From: Lingula anatina
Taxonomy: Eukaryota; Brachiopoda; Lingulata; Lingulida; Lingulidae
Reading direction: 5' to 3'
Assembly (NCBI RefSeq): GCF_001039355.2
Contig: NW_019775780.1
Coordinates: 372,001-436,000 of the forward strand
DNA length: 64,000 nucleotides
Made by a program: the position numbers and the translations under genes. Under the pieces are notes generated by a model. That model did not search any database. It was given only the letters and a program-made list of their open reading frames with translations, and was not told the DNA's origin. This document shows positions 28,001 to 37,610 of the stretch, piece by piece; position 1 is the first letter of the stretch; every line of letters starts with the position of its first letter.

Positions 28001-30041
28001 TACCCGTCCTACCCACTGGCCCAGTATTCCCAACTGCACCTTGAGCACCAGTTTGACCTGTGGGACCTATAAGGGGAAATATTCAATCATTTTTTATACT
28101 TACTATTATTTGCACAAATCTGACAATACAGTCTTAAATCTGATAACGAATTGTTCAATAAGAGATATACAGAGGGGGGATATATATATATAAGGGAAGG
28201 CTCACCGACTGTTCCTGTCGTTCCTTGTCTGCCAGTTGGGCCTTCAGCTCCTGTCTGTCCAGAAGCGCCCGTGTTTCCAACTACACCTTTAATTCCCTTG
28301 GCTCCTTTCTCTCCAGTGCCGCCAGTCGGCCCAATAAGTCCACGTTGTCCTGATATACCCTGTTCACCTTTCATTCCCTTCATTCCTGTGGGTCCTGTTG
28401 CCCCTGTGCGTCCAATTGGTCCAGTAGGCCCTTGGGCGCCCGTCGCACCAACCGCACCAGTGGGCCCTGTAGCGCCCGTTCTTCCCGTTAATCCAGGGAC
28501 ACCCTTTACACCTTTACCGCCCGTTGTACCTTGTGCTCCAGTTGGTCCAGCATTACCAGTTATACCTTGCGGTCCAGTGGATCCTGTTCTGCCGGTTAGC
28601 CCACTCTGCCCCTGGCTGCCTGTGGGACCATCTGGGCCAGTAGGTCCCAGTCTTCCTCTTATACCAGAGTTACCTTGGACACCTTTAGCACCTGTTGGTC
28701 CAACTGGTCCTGTGGGCCCGGAATTACCTTGAGCTCCTGTTGATCCTGTCAACCCCTGTATCCCTACTCTACCCATGGGTCCTGTGCTTCCAACTGGCCC
28801 TGTCCGTCCAGGAACACCGGTCTGTCCTTGGATCCCTTGCATGCCTCTCTGACCAGTTGGACCTGCTGAACCTGTGATACCAGACGCTCCTTGTTGTCCT
28901 CTCATTCCAGTGGGTCCCATGGCCCCGGTTAAACCACTTACTCCTTGTTGCCCTTTCGCCCCTTTTGCACCAGTAGGACCAGCCCGTCCAGTTATTCCAG
29001 AAACACCCTGAGTTCCCTTTTGGCCTTTGGGTCCTGTAGTTCCAGTGGGGCCTGACGCACCAATCATGCCTTTTGCTCCTGTAGGTCCAGAAGCGCCAGT
29101 TATTCCAGTCTGTCCGGTTCGTCCTTGAGGACCTGATGACCCCATGCTCCCGGTCCGGCCAGTCGGTCCAGAACTTCCTTGAGCACCTGTAGATCCTACA
29201 GCACCTTGATGGCCAGTAGAACCAGTTCTTCCCTCAGGGCCACTAACGCCCTGTATACCTTGTGTTCCCTTTTGACCTTTTTGTCCTGCGGCCCCGGTCG
29301 GTCCAGATGCACCAACATCTCCTTGTGCGCCAGTGCTCCCTGTGGGTCCAACCACACCAGAAACACCTTGTGCCCCCTTTTGGCCTTTCTCCCCAGTTCT
29401 CCCCTGTGCGCCAGTGGGTCCTGTGGCTCCAGTCCTACCAAATGGGCCAGTGACACCTTGACTGCCTTGGTTGCCTTTTTGTCCTGTTGCTCCTGTTCTG
29501 CCGACCGGACCTGTGTTTCCCTGTGCTCCAGTTGATCCAACGGGGCCGTTTGGTCCGGTTTGCCCGGTATTCCCAGTTACACCCTGTGCGCCAGTTGGAC
29601 CTTAAAAGGTGTAAAGAAACTTAGAAATCTTAGCACTGAAGGGACCACTGGTCACGAACTGCAAACACTTATAAGTCAACAGCGTGCTTTTATTAAGATG
29701 ATTGGAGTTAGAGAATTGAATCAAACATCCGCTTTATATAAAACAGATACATAAAGAAATCTTCAAATGATTATCCTGTTCTTCGCTCTAAAAACTAGCC
29801 TGACAAAAACCATTTAATATATATATAAACACATTCACGACGCTAATTATGCAGCTTACCTGCCATTCCTGTTAACCCTGTTTGGCCAATGGCACCTTTT
29901 TGTCCAGTTGCTCCCGTTACTCCAATCATACCTCTCTCCCCTTTAGGTCCAGTGGCACCGACTGAACCTGTTGGACCAGAATTACCTTGGCGACCTATTA
30001 CAATAAATAAACTTGTATTAAAGAGCTGAATAATACTGCAT

Positions 30042-30106
<65 letters not shown>

Positions 30107-31963
30107 AGCCGAACAAAATAAACAAATAGAGGAAGATGCCTGCCGGCTTGTAGAAACCCACACCTGGGCCCTCATATTTTGGGAAGACTGGTGCTTGAAA
30201 ATTTAATTACCAATCACATATAGTGCACACAATGTGAAGATCTAGCTGAATGTTACAATTATGAATTATTCTGAGTGATAGATGCCACAACAAGGGTTGT
30301 ATGCTTTAAGCACGGCAGAAATTTATTTGAATTAGAAAATCTAAAGATCGTTAAGCGCTCGAAATGGTTCAATTACATCAAGCTATAAAACCTTTATCCT
30401 AAATACTGAAGGTGCATAATTCACCTATTTAACATTATGTTTATGCCCATTAAAAGATTGTAGTATAATTCTAATTTTTACAGAAAAAGAAAACGCACCT
30501 GTCTGACCAACAGCACCCGTCTGTCCAGCGACACCCCGCGCACCGGTGGATCCAGTTGGTCCCGTTCTCCCCTGAGCACCGACAGCTCCAGTCTGCCCCC
30601 GCTGTCCTGTGGCACCAGTAGGCCCAATCCTTCCAGCCACTCCGTTCAGTCCAGTCTGGCCAGTGGGACCGGTTCGTCCTTGAATTCCTATACCTTCATC
30701 ACCTTTAGCACCAGTAGGGCCGCTTGCACCTCGTGGGCCGGTGTTTCCGACTTGTCCAGTTTCGCCCCTTGGGCCTTAAAAAGGTTTACTTCATTCTGAT
30801 TTTTATTATCTAACAAAATTTTACATATCAAGAAAAGGGAAGTTGAGAATGTTAGCCGTTTTAAAGTCGCTCACTAAGCATAACAAAGCAAAGAAGGACG
30901 CCGTTTAAAAAAAGCGTTCCATTAACATAGGAGCTCCCCGAGGGTTGATTGATAAGTAGTGAGCCTCGTGTGGAAGGGGTTAAGCAGGGATCTCCCTTTT
31001 CAGCCCTTCTATTCCCTGACTATTTAAAGGTGTGTACCCGAAGTTTGGTGTCATTTGGTTAGTTTATGTCGACGAGGCAGCGGAAAGCTCAGGAAAGGTG
31101 TACTGTTCCTCCAGGACAATGCCCCAGCTCACAAGTCTGTCATTGCCATAGCTGCAATCAACGAGTGTGGCTTTGAACTGATAGAACATCCACCTTATTC
31201 GCCTGATCTTGCTCCCTCTGACTATTATCTATTTCCCAAATTGTAAAAGGCCATTTCAGGTGCTCACTTTGTGTGAGATGATGACGTCATATGTGAAGTG
31301 GAGGGGTTTCTGAACGGCCAAGAGAAGGGCTTCTATAAAAGTGGCATAGGGGCTCTCAAAACTCGCTGGCAAAAGTGTATAGATACTCAAGGAGACTATG
31401 TTGAAAAATAAAGAAAAATACTTGTAAAATGTGTACCCCTTCTATATGAGGCTCACTACTTATCAATCAACCCTCGTACACGCTCAGCAAAGGCGTAACA
31501 TGTATAACTTAGGATCTTACCGGTTTGGCCAACACGACCTGTAGCACCAAGTGCCCCTGTTTGTCCGGTTTGTCCAACTGGACCAGTATTACCTATAGCT
31601 CCCGTCGGCCCTGGCCTTCCATTAGTGCCTCGAGGACCAGTTGGACCTGAAATTATATGAAAAATACACGAATATCCATCATAAATGAAATATTTATTTT
31701 GCTTTGAGATTTTGGGGTATGTAGAGAGAATCTATTTGTAAAGGTATCTGAAGGGAAAATCAAACATCCGATCGATGTAATACCTTCAATTATGTGTTTC
31801 ATAACAAACCGAAGGATATGCTTTTAAAACTAATTGAAATAATTCCTATATAATTCATCATACATTTATAATTAGCATAATATAATCATCTTCACTATTC
31901 CATGAGTAAATCAATTTTGCGAACATTGCTGCATGTACAGAAAAAAAAAAAAATATATATATA

Positions 31964-32024
<61 letters not shown>

Positions 32025-34955
32025 TTGTTCCTTACCTTGAATTCCCTTTGGTCCAGTCATTCCGTTGAGCCCTGCCAGGCCAGGCGGCCCTGTAGCTCCT
32101 GCCCGACCTTTCTCACCTTTAGGGCCAGCATTTCCAGTCATTCCTACAATGATTCAAGAAAATACGGATACACTTCAAAAACGTTACAAGTAGGAAATCC
32201 TTCAACAGTAATATTCCCGACATGCAAAACTGGTATCTTTTTATCATCACTTAAATAAATAAAAACTGAGAACTTCAACTTAATTATAGAATCAAAAATT
32301 CTCAAGAATCGTTCGATTGCATCCGCCATGGGCCGTCGGCGATGGCTGTCAGCGGTTGATAACCAATTTTTGCTGCTCTTATTTAGTGAACTATTCTTCT
32401 TCAGCTAATATTTATTTTACTTGGGTTATCATTATGAATAACCTGCAAAGATGTCCCTCCACTTTTCTATGGCTAAAGAATACATTACAATGAAAATCTC
32501 CACTATGAAGACAAAAATCACTATCTACAGGCACTTAAGAAAAAATTGCCTGTTAAATACTTAAACAGCCTCTGGCCACCAGTTGTACCAGTACCTCTGA
32601 ATGCAGAAATTACCTTGTACACCTGGGTTACCACTTTGTCCCGTGGGTCCGGCTGCACCAGTTGGTCCTGCAACTCCAGCAGCACCTGATGGTCCTGTAG
32701 GTCCCACAGGGCCAGGGCCACCTTGAAGGCCTGTGGGTCCCGTGGGTCCAGCGGCCCCTGTGGCTCCAGCAGGCCCTGTGGGTCCGGTGGCACCAACAAT
32801 GACAACAGGGCTTGGGGTAGTAGGCTAAAATTAAGAAAATAAGTAATAAAAAGAAAATGTTCAAGATACCCGGTGAAAATTTAAAGTATTGAGTTTCACT
32901 GTCAAAATGGTTAAAACATGTTTTAAAAATTATTCTTAAACTTACTATTGGGTTGAGGGTCACGAGTCGCATCCCCAGTGGAAACCCATAGCTTTCTTTG
33001 TCACCTGCTCCGTACAGGACACCCATGAAAGTTACACTACCACTAGTGTGGGAAAGCTCAAACGATGCAGACGAGCTTGGGATATTGAAGTCGGTCCCCA
33101 TATATGGTGTCCCAGGAATGGGCTTCCAGTCAATGTTAGTTATTCCGAACGCCTGGAGCGTTTTGCCATTAATCAGCAACCCAGCAGTTTGGTCTTGGCG
33201 AATGGTGACCAAAAATTGGTTGACGTAAGTGCCCCGCGCAGCCTGCGGTAGAGAAAATTGGTACTTGGAGTCATATTGCTCCATCGGCGGGACAATGATC
33301 ATGGACGGATCGGCCAAATCAGCATTGCTCGTCTGGCTGTACACAATTTGTGTCACCAAAATTGGTTTGGTGGCAAAGACATAGGAATTCCCGGATATGA
33401 TGGTTTGGTAAAAGTCACCGGCGCGTGCAATATTGTGGAGGAAAGTACCACTGGTGTTGGTTATGCCAACAATAGTGTTGGCAGAACCACCGATAATTTT
33501 AATGAGATCTCCGGTCGGTCGATCCGGAATTGGAACTATTGAGAAGTTTTTACCCCAAGATTCAACAGGTGGGAGCTGCTCCACCAGATGATCGCGAGAG
33601 ACGCCATTGACACTAGTTCTCGCGTTACCGCTGAATACAGATATTTTCTTCGTTGACATGATGTGGGTTCCAGTCAAATCGGCTTGATTCCCGCTTTGAA
33701 TTTGAAGAGTATGATGTTTGTTCATTGTAATATTGAAAGAGTCGCCATTTGTGTAGACTTGACCTAAAAAGTTGACTCCAATGGATTGTCCAGTTCCTTG
33801 GCGCTGGGGAAACGTTACCGTAACCACGGTGCCATCTTCTAAAGCAGCAAGACCAAATTCGCACGTGTACGTTGGTGGGGCGTAAGACACCGTGTAATAT
33901 TCCTGACCAACGGCATCAGATGGTATAGCTAAAAACCCGTCGGTGGAGAACTCCTCTTTGTTAACCCCATAAATAACCACATCTTCTGAGGCTTCTATAT
34001 GGACACCTCTATTAGATAATGACGAATCGCGTGGCATTCTGAACTCGGCTGGTATGAGCATGTGACCCACCGTGTTGGATGAGAATGTAACAACTTGATT
34101 TGAGGAACTGCTTTGAAAAATCTGATGAAGTGCCACGCTAACATTTCGTAAAGGTAGGGTGTTGGAATCCACCGGTGTGATAAAGAGCTCCAGATTAAAA
34201 CTGTTCGGGTTTTCGACTCGGTTTTCCATGAACATCAGCATAAACTCACGCCCCCCACTGTCTATTTCCGTGACAATAAAATCTGGAAAGGGATTGCAGA
34301 TTTTAAAAAAGAGCCTGTGGATTAGGGGAGACAGGGGCTAGTTGGACCCCGGGTTAAGTTGGCCACCATCAATTCATGACAAAGTTACTATGGGGTAAAA
34401 GAATTTATCACATTTTGTAAAGTGACCGTATCCAATAGTGCTAAGAAAGCGTCGGCAGTGAGTCCAAATGAAATAATTTAGCATCTGAAAGTAACTTTAT
34501 TAAAGAGCCTTGATGGGGGGGGCCAACTTCCCCCGGGGTCCAACTAGCCCTGGTCTCCCCTATGTATTATTTACCTTTAATTTCAAACAAATCCACGGTG
34601 AAGGATATCTTTAAATTTTACACGCGCACTAAGTTTTCAAGATTTTTTTCAGAGATATACCTTGCGAAATTAATAGTAAAAGTCAAATTTATAATTTTTT
34701 ATTCCATCTTTCTATTAAATACAGATACCCTATAACTGATAATAAAAAGGTTACAGTGTTACTTTTATGCAATTCACAGAAACGTCACAAACATTACATT
34801 ACCTGATGACCTTTGAATTGTCAAGAATGCGCGTCGTTTTATTTCATGGTTTTAAAACAAGATACTATATATCATTAGTTTCTATACCTACCACCAGCCA
34901 ACGTGATAGTGAAAAAGACTGCTGAAAGTAATGTTACTTGCTTCCAACCAGCCAT
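15737..34955 (-). CDS. transmembrane collagen with three IgGFc-binding domains and EGF repeats, 22 coding exons, 2,847 aa
   Basis: All exons join in frame, almost all in phase 1, giving 8,544 coding bases. Order by residue: signal peptide 1-20; IgGFc-binding domain ~21-467; Pro/Thr/Val linker; Gly-X-Y collagen ~478-1403; EGF 1404-1459; IgGFc-binding ~1460-1900; two 4-Cys modules 1907-1970; two calcium-binding EGFs 1971-2070; RKKR 2076-2079; IgGFc-binding ~2084-2525; two 4-Cys modules to 2587; four EGF-type repeats to 2751; transmembrane helix ~2763-2785; 62-residue tail. IgGFc-binding domains are known from FCGBP-like secreted proteins; their pairing here with a long collagen helix and a membrane anchor is not one I recognise. 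The predicted product sits at the cell surface and may be shed by furin-type cleavage. Function is unknown; adhesion or immune recognition are guesses. An automatic pipeline might split this into several genes. Confidence 0.78.
16589..19961 (-). other. exons 18-21: four EGF-type repeats
   Basis: One repeat per phase 1-1 exon: 19836-19961 ([14 protein letters not shown]), 19451-19573 ([14 protein letters not shown]), 18725-18847 ([15 protein letters not shown]) and 16589-16708 ([17 protein letters not shown]). The last repeat shows only four of the six EGF cysteines before it runs into the juxtamembrane segment. Between the last two exons lies a retrotransposon relic. Confidence 0.85.
17340..17930 (+). 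mobile_element. degenerate LINE reverse-transcriptase relic
   Basis: Broken frames on the plus strand preserve the RT palm motif as [12 protein letters not shown] (usual YADD), then [10 protein letters not shown]. Later pieces resemble the C-terminal region of non-LTR elements ([13 protein letters not shown] and [14 protein letters not shown]). Stops and frameshifts show it is dead. It lies antisense in an intron of the large gene. The family was not determined. Confidence 0.6.
20242..20340 (-). other. exon 17: fourth 4-Cys module
   Basis: A 33-residue phase 1-1 exon ([19 protein letters not shown], then IIPLNKSNC). It has the same spacing and the same N-x-S/T-x-C ending as the other three copies. 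Confidence 0.78.
20678..22090 (-). other. exon 16: IgGFc-binding domain 3 plus 4-Cys module
   Basis: A 1,413-bp exon, phase 1-1. It starts [20 protein letters not shown], carries [36 protein letters not shown] and [18 protein letters not shown], and then runs without an intron into a 4-Cys module ([13 protein letters not shown]...LPFNGTYC). Here module and domain are fused in one exon, unlike domain 2. Confidence 0.88.
22488..22826 (-). other. exon 15: two calcium-binding EGFs and RKKR site
   Basis: One 113-codon exon with two EGFs ([15 protein letters not shown] and [16 protein letters not shown]). A linker ending [10 protein letters not shown] follows, just before IgGFc domain 3. RKKR-S fits the R-X-K/R-R consensus of furin-like proprotein convertases. 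Confidence 0.87.
22961..23818 (-). other. exons 13 and 14: two 4-Cys mini-modules
   Basis: Two phase 1-1 exons: 23729-23818 (30 residues, [13 protein letters not shown]...LPFNGSYC) and 22961-23062 (34 residues, [14 protein letters not shown]...VPLNMSTC). Each has Cys-x(7-9)-Cys-x-Cys, then a [LV]P[FL]N-x-[ST]-x-Cys ending that looks like an N-glycosylation motif. I do not recognise the module as a named domain. Confidence 0.8.
23137..23418. mobile_element. MITE with ~75-bp inverted repeats enclosing an exon fragment
   Basis: Imperfect inverted repeats (about 23137-23211 and 23341-23418; outer sequence GGCCCCATTCCCATAGACAC and its complement) are bounded by TTA at 23134-23136 and 23419-23421, matching the 3-bp target duplications of PIF/Harbinger elements. 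The centre (23220-23254) is an exact 35-bp copy of 22987-23021, part of exon 14 of the host gene. It lies in the intron just upstream of that exon. Confidence 0.65.
25009..25027 (-). other. exon 12: 19-bp microexon
   Basis: A 19-bp stretch between a TTTCCAG acceptor and a GTAAGT donor reads LGEEPV and converts phase 0 to phase 1. That is exactly what is needed to link exon 11 (ends LEIINP) to exon 13 (starts VTCHND). The domain-3 equivalent of this linker lies within one exon ([13 protein letters not shown]), which supports the call. Confidence 0.7.
25219..26540 (-). other. exon 11: IgGFc-binding domain 2
   Basis: A 1,322-bp exon, phase 1 to 0 exactly like exon 2. It begins [20 protein letters not shown] and includes [20 protein letters not shown] and [19 protein letters not shown]. 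It ends at LEIINP before a GTAAGT donor. The identical phase pattern to exon 2 points to duplication of the whole exon. Confidence 0.88.
27003..27046. repeat. (TA)n followed by T and G runs
   Basis: TA dinucleotides, then a T run and a G run, inside the intron between exons 10 and 11 of the large gene. Simple repeat only. Confidence 0.9.
27140..27307 (-). other. exon 10: EGF-like domain 1
   Basis: A phase 1-1 exon of 56 residues with the six-Cys EGF pattern: [14 protein letters not shown], then [15 protein letters not shown], and a final Cys in SGCA. The N-terminal DTDEC and the aromatic after the fourth Cys fit a calcium-binding EGF. Confidence 0.85.
27509..28066 (-). other. exon 9: 62-triplet collagen exon
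   Basis: A 558-bp phase 1-1 exon, 186 residues of Gly-X-Y of the same Thr-rich style, ending GPTGPSG at a GTAATT donor. It is the last collagen exon before the first EGF. Confidence 0.88.
28206..29600 (-). other. exon 8: 155-triplet collagen exon
   Basis: One 1,395-bp exon encodes 465 residues of Gly-X-Y with no break in register. Thr dominates the Y position and Pro is largely confined to X ([16 protein letters not shown] style). Recurrent blocks such as [10 protein letters not shown] and [10 protein letters not shown] show internal higher-order duplication. The antisense strand is also open in places because of the strict 9-base periodicity; those frames are shadows. Confidence 0.9.
30043..30103. 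repeat. (TA)n microsatellite
   Basis: About 60 bp of pure TA in the intron just upstream of collagen exon 7. Confidence 0.95.
30940..31476 (+). mobile_element. mariner element with internal deletion
   Basis: Perfect 29-bp inverted ends (30940-30968 and 31448-31476) enclose the C-terminal part of a mariner transposase. It shows [10 protein letters not shown] (second catalytic Asp) and [19 protein letters not shown] (third Asp). After a stop or frameshift come VEGFLNGQ and [16 protein letters not shown]. The N-terminal region, including the first catalytic Asp, is missing. It is non-autonomous, in the intron between collagen exons 5 and 6 and antisense to that gene. Confidence 0.85.
31951..32021. 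repeat. A/TA-rich microsatellite next to a splice donor
   Basis: About 70 bp of mostly TA with an A-run at one end. It lies only about 14 nt past the splice donor of collagen exon 4, in the intron. Confidence 0.92.
32614..32824 (-). other. exon 3: linker and start of collagen helix
   Basis: It starts in phase 0 right after the IgGFc domain. It encodes [10 protein letters not shown] and then 20 Gly-X-Y triplets beginning [10 protein letters not shown]. The TAG acceptor and GTAATT donor fit. Confidence 0.85.
32946..34282 (-). other. exon 2: IgGFc-binding domain 1
   Basis: A single 1,337-bp exon (phase 1 to 0) encoding a whole IgGFc-binding domain. Landmarks shared with the two later copies are FMENR near the start, [76 protein letters not shown], and [16 protein letters not shown] near the end. 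The known role of the family in animals is mucus or extracellular proteins; ligand unknown here. Confidence 0.88.
34325..34560. mobile_element. MITE with ~40-bp inverted repeats, TA target site
   Basis: The ends GGGGAGACAGGGGCTAGTTGG and their complement at 34521-34560 pair over about 40 bp. TA flanks both sides. At 236 bp and without coding capacity, it is a Tc1/mariner-type MITE. It lies in intron 1 of the large gene. Confidence 0.8.
34892..34955 (-). other. exon 1 (coding part) of the large gene: signal peptide
   Basis: ATG at 34955 starts a typical secretory leader ([15 protein letters not shown]...TLAG). The exon has a TTTCAG acceptor just before the start region (so a 5' noncoding exon exists) and a G|GTAGGT donor in phase 1. 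It joins exon 2 as Asp. Confidence 0.8.
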
Positions 34956-35771
34956 GTTCTATCTGAAATATATGCACATGGTTAACGTTACAAATCAATT
35001 TACCAATTTTACTAAAACCCTACAGAATACTAATTAAAACTTGCTGCGGTATGAAATAAAAAAGGCGAAGGCAATCAGGGCCCCTTAACTCGAATAGCGA
35101 TATCACAGAGGCTACAGTGTATTATATGAGGCGAGTATGGGCGAGTTATGGAATCGAGACGCTTGCGCTCGGTCGCAATGCGCGATGCTTTAGAGTTACG
35201 GAGCCCTGAACTTCACTGTTCGAAACGAAAAGAAATCAATTTGAGATAAAAAGTAAGCTTGTAAAAGCAAGAGATGGCGGTAGGTTTCAATTTTGTAGTA
35301 AATATAGGTCAAAATGACCAAAAATAATTCTACGCCGAACAGGCCCTCCGACGTTAACAAATTTAGATTCAGAAAACGTGGTTGTCGTTGAATGATTGTG
35401 TAGCGTTATCAAAATCCTTTGCATAGAGAAGCATAGAGAATGTCTTTGAAAAGATTCCACGAAGAGGTCGGGTTTGAAATCAGATAACCAAAAGGTTGTA
35501 CATGTTGATCAGAAACATATCAGTTAGGTAGTTAGTTTATTTCCTATTATTGTCTTGGCAAAGCGATACTTCATGACAAAAACGGAAGCTTTAGAAGGCC
35601 CAACGGTCACTTGCACATGTTGCTTTCACCTTTGCAGAAGCTAAAAAGCAATGATAGCCACGCCCTTCCCACCGTCACTTGTGATATAGTATATGATACT
35701 GCACATCTCAAAGCTGTAGTTTCTCTAAAGATATAGACACCTCATGAGTGCCAAAACAACAGAAAACCTAC

Positions 35772-35907
35772 CTTTGGATGACACTCTCAAGCTGAGAACA
35801 TAGCAGATGGCAAAACGTGGAAGCAAACCCCTTTCCCTCCAAACGACGGACCCTTGAAAAGGCTCAAACTAAAGTGTTGCCCCACCTGCTGTTATTTGAC
35901 TGTTCCC
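35772..35907 (-). promoter_or_regulatory. probable 5' noncoding exon and start-site region of the large gene
   Basis: A good donor (CCAAAG|GTAGGT) at 35772 would splice to the TTTCAG acceptor directly before the signal-peptide ATG. About 30 bp upstream of 35907 on the minus strand is a TTTTTAAAAGG element (around 35928-35938) that could serve as a TATA box. The start site itself is inferred. Confidence 0.4.
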
Positions 35908-37610
35908 CGACCAACTTGAATGAACCGCCTTTTAAAAACTGCTCACCTTGATGACGTCATAGTGTCACTACTACTTGGGGGTTTCAAGGTAGTAGATTGT
36001 GACTTTTTCATATTTTATGTCACAAGTTGCAAAGAAGGGCACTGAATTTTAATATCTGAAATAAATTATCTGAATCGATACTTCCGTTTTATTTCTTTAT
36101 AAGATCCACAATAGTGAACCCACGCAATTATCTTGCTGGCGTGGCTCCCCAAGATAATGTGACACAATTCACATGGACCCTGCCTGGAAAGGATGTCAGT
36201 CAACTTGATCCACTGATCATTTGTTTTTCTTAGAAGAATCGAAAAGTAAATCAGTCACGCCCTTTTGTCAACAAAAGATGGCAGACGGCACTTTTTGATA
36301 GTTCAAGGTGTAAGTTTCCTTCTTCAGACCTAACGCTAACATTGTTCTCCCGTTGCTCTACCAGCTTTATTGTCATTTGGGGAGATTTTGAGGTAAAAAA
36401 GTACTTTGTAGTATTCTACGGCCCTCTAAATAATTGAATTGAATCACAGCAGTGATAACATCGCGTATTTCCCTTTTTGGTCAAGTGACATGACTGGGTT
36501 CACATACCTAGATCGAACTAACAGAATCAATCCATCTCCAAGGGGTTTCTCGATAAATTGCTTTCAGCTTAAGTGGCTTAGATCTCTGGCACGCTTACTG
36601 AAACGATAATTAGGCTACCCCCTAGCAGCTTCAGTAGGCGTGACAGATATCTAAGCCGCCCAAATGGCTTATATGTCATGCAAGTACGTGTTGGAGATAT
36701 GAAAACAATAATGATATATATTTCTTGTATAGCGCATTGGTTTAAGTTTTAATGCACATTCCAGTTTCCAGTACATACATAAGACCAAAAGTATTCTTAG
36801 AAATTAAAAATACACTAGCTCACTTTAAAATTTACTTTAAATCTATAAAATACAACAAAATAATTATGATAATATAATTTTAAAAATCATAAAATAAAAA
36901 TATTTAAAAGGGGTTTTTAGAGACCTTGTAAGTGTCTACTATTACTTTTGGCTATAATATAAAAGGAAAGTATTTTCAAATTTTGGGCATAAACAATAAA
37001 ATCCCTGTCTCCATAAATCTTGTCGCATTGCTGGCATTGTGGAAAAGTAGATTAACAGAAAGCGGCTGTGAAAATCATTTTCTAACCAGGTTGTTGCAAA
37101 AGATTAGGCTAAAAAGTAGTCGTGCTCAAATTGTCTGACAGAGAGATGTTTACCACGGCACACAATTGTTATCTCCCCTGGGAACCGTCAGGGAAAAATC
37201 AATATCACCCGTTTTACTTTTCGCCATTGTATACTATCGTATGTATCTTGTTTTTTTTATAGCTCCTAGAAAGCTGCAGCGCCTCTTCGCATCTATAATA
37301 GCAGTGGAGCATAATAACAGGCTTTGTCTGACGCATGAAACATCGTTGATTTCAAGCAGTCTTCAAATTGCACCTTTGAATTTAATTGCGTAATGTTAGA
37401 TCTATTCGCGTTCATCCAAGTAGAAATCCTGGTTTGACAATTTGATATAAACATATATACTTGACGTTTGATTTCTTGATCATCAAAAGAAATGCTTAGG
37501 GATGGCACAATGCAATTCGCGGGAGGAGCCGCCATGATCTTCGCAACTAGCGCATTTGAAACCAACACCTAGAAAACAACATAAGAAAGGATTTCACTCT
37601 CCTGTCATAT

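Larger units (their letters stand above)
29860..32143 (-). other. exons 4-7: collagen-like Gly-X-Y exons
   Basis: Four phase 1-1 exons stay in triplet register: 32036-32143 (12 triplets, the only GPP among the exons I read closely), 31521-31646 (14), 30499-30774 (92 residues) and 29860-29994 (15). Exon 6 holds the one clear helix imperfection, a two-residue GI step inside [12 protein letters not shown]. The intron between exons 5 and 6 carries a mariner remnant; TA microsatellites lie in the introns after exon 4 and before exon 7. Confidence 0.87.

Noticed and set aside
27475-28877. Long Pro-rich open frames on the plus strand
   Set aside because: They are antisense images of the Gly-X-Y exons; the strict 9-base periodicity keeps the opposite strand open. 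No splice-consistent gene on that strand.
27509-29600. Horizontal transfer of a bacterial BclA-type collagen
   Set aside because: The GPT-rich style is reminiscent, but the exons have animal splice sites, constant phase 1 and are embedded between EGF and IgGFc exons. Convergence or lineage expansion is simpler.
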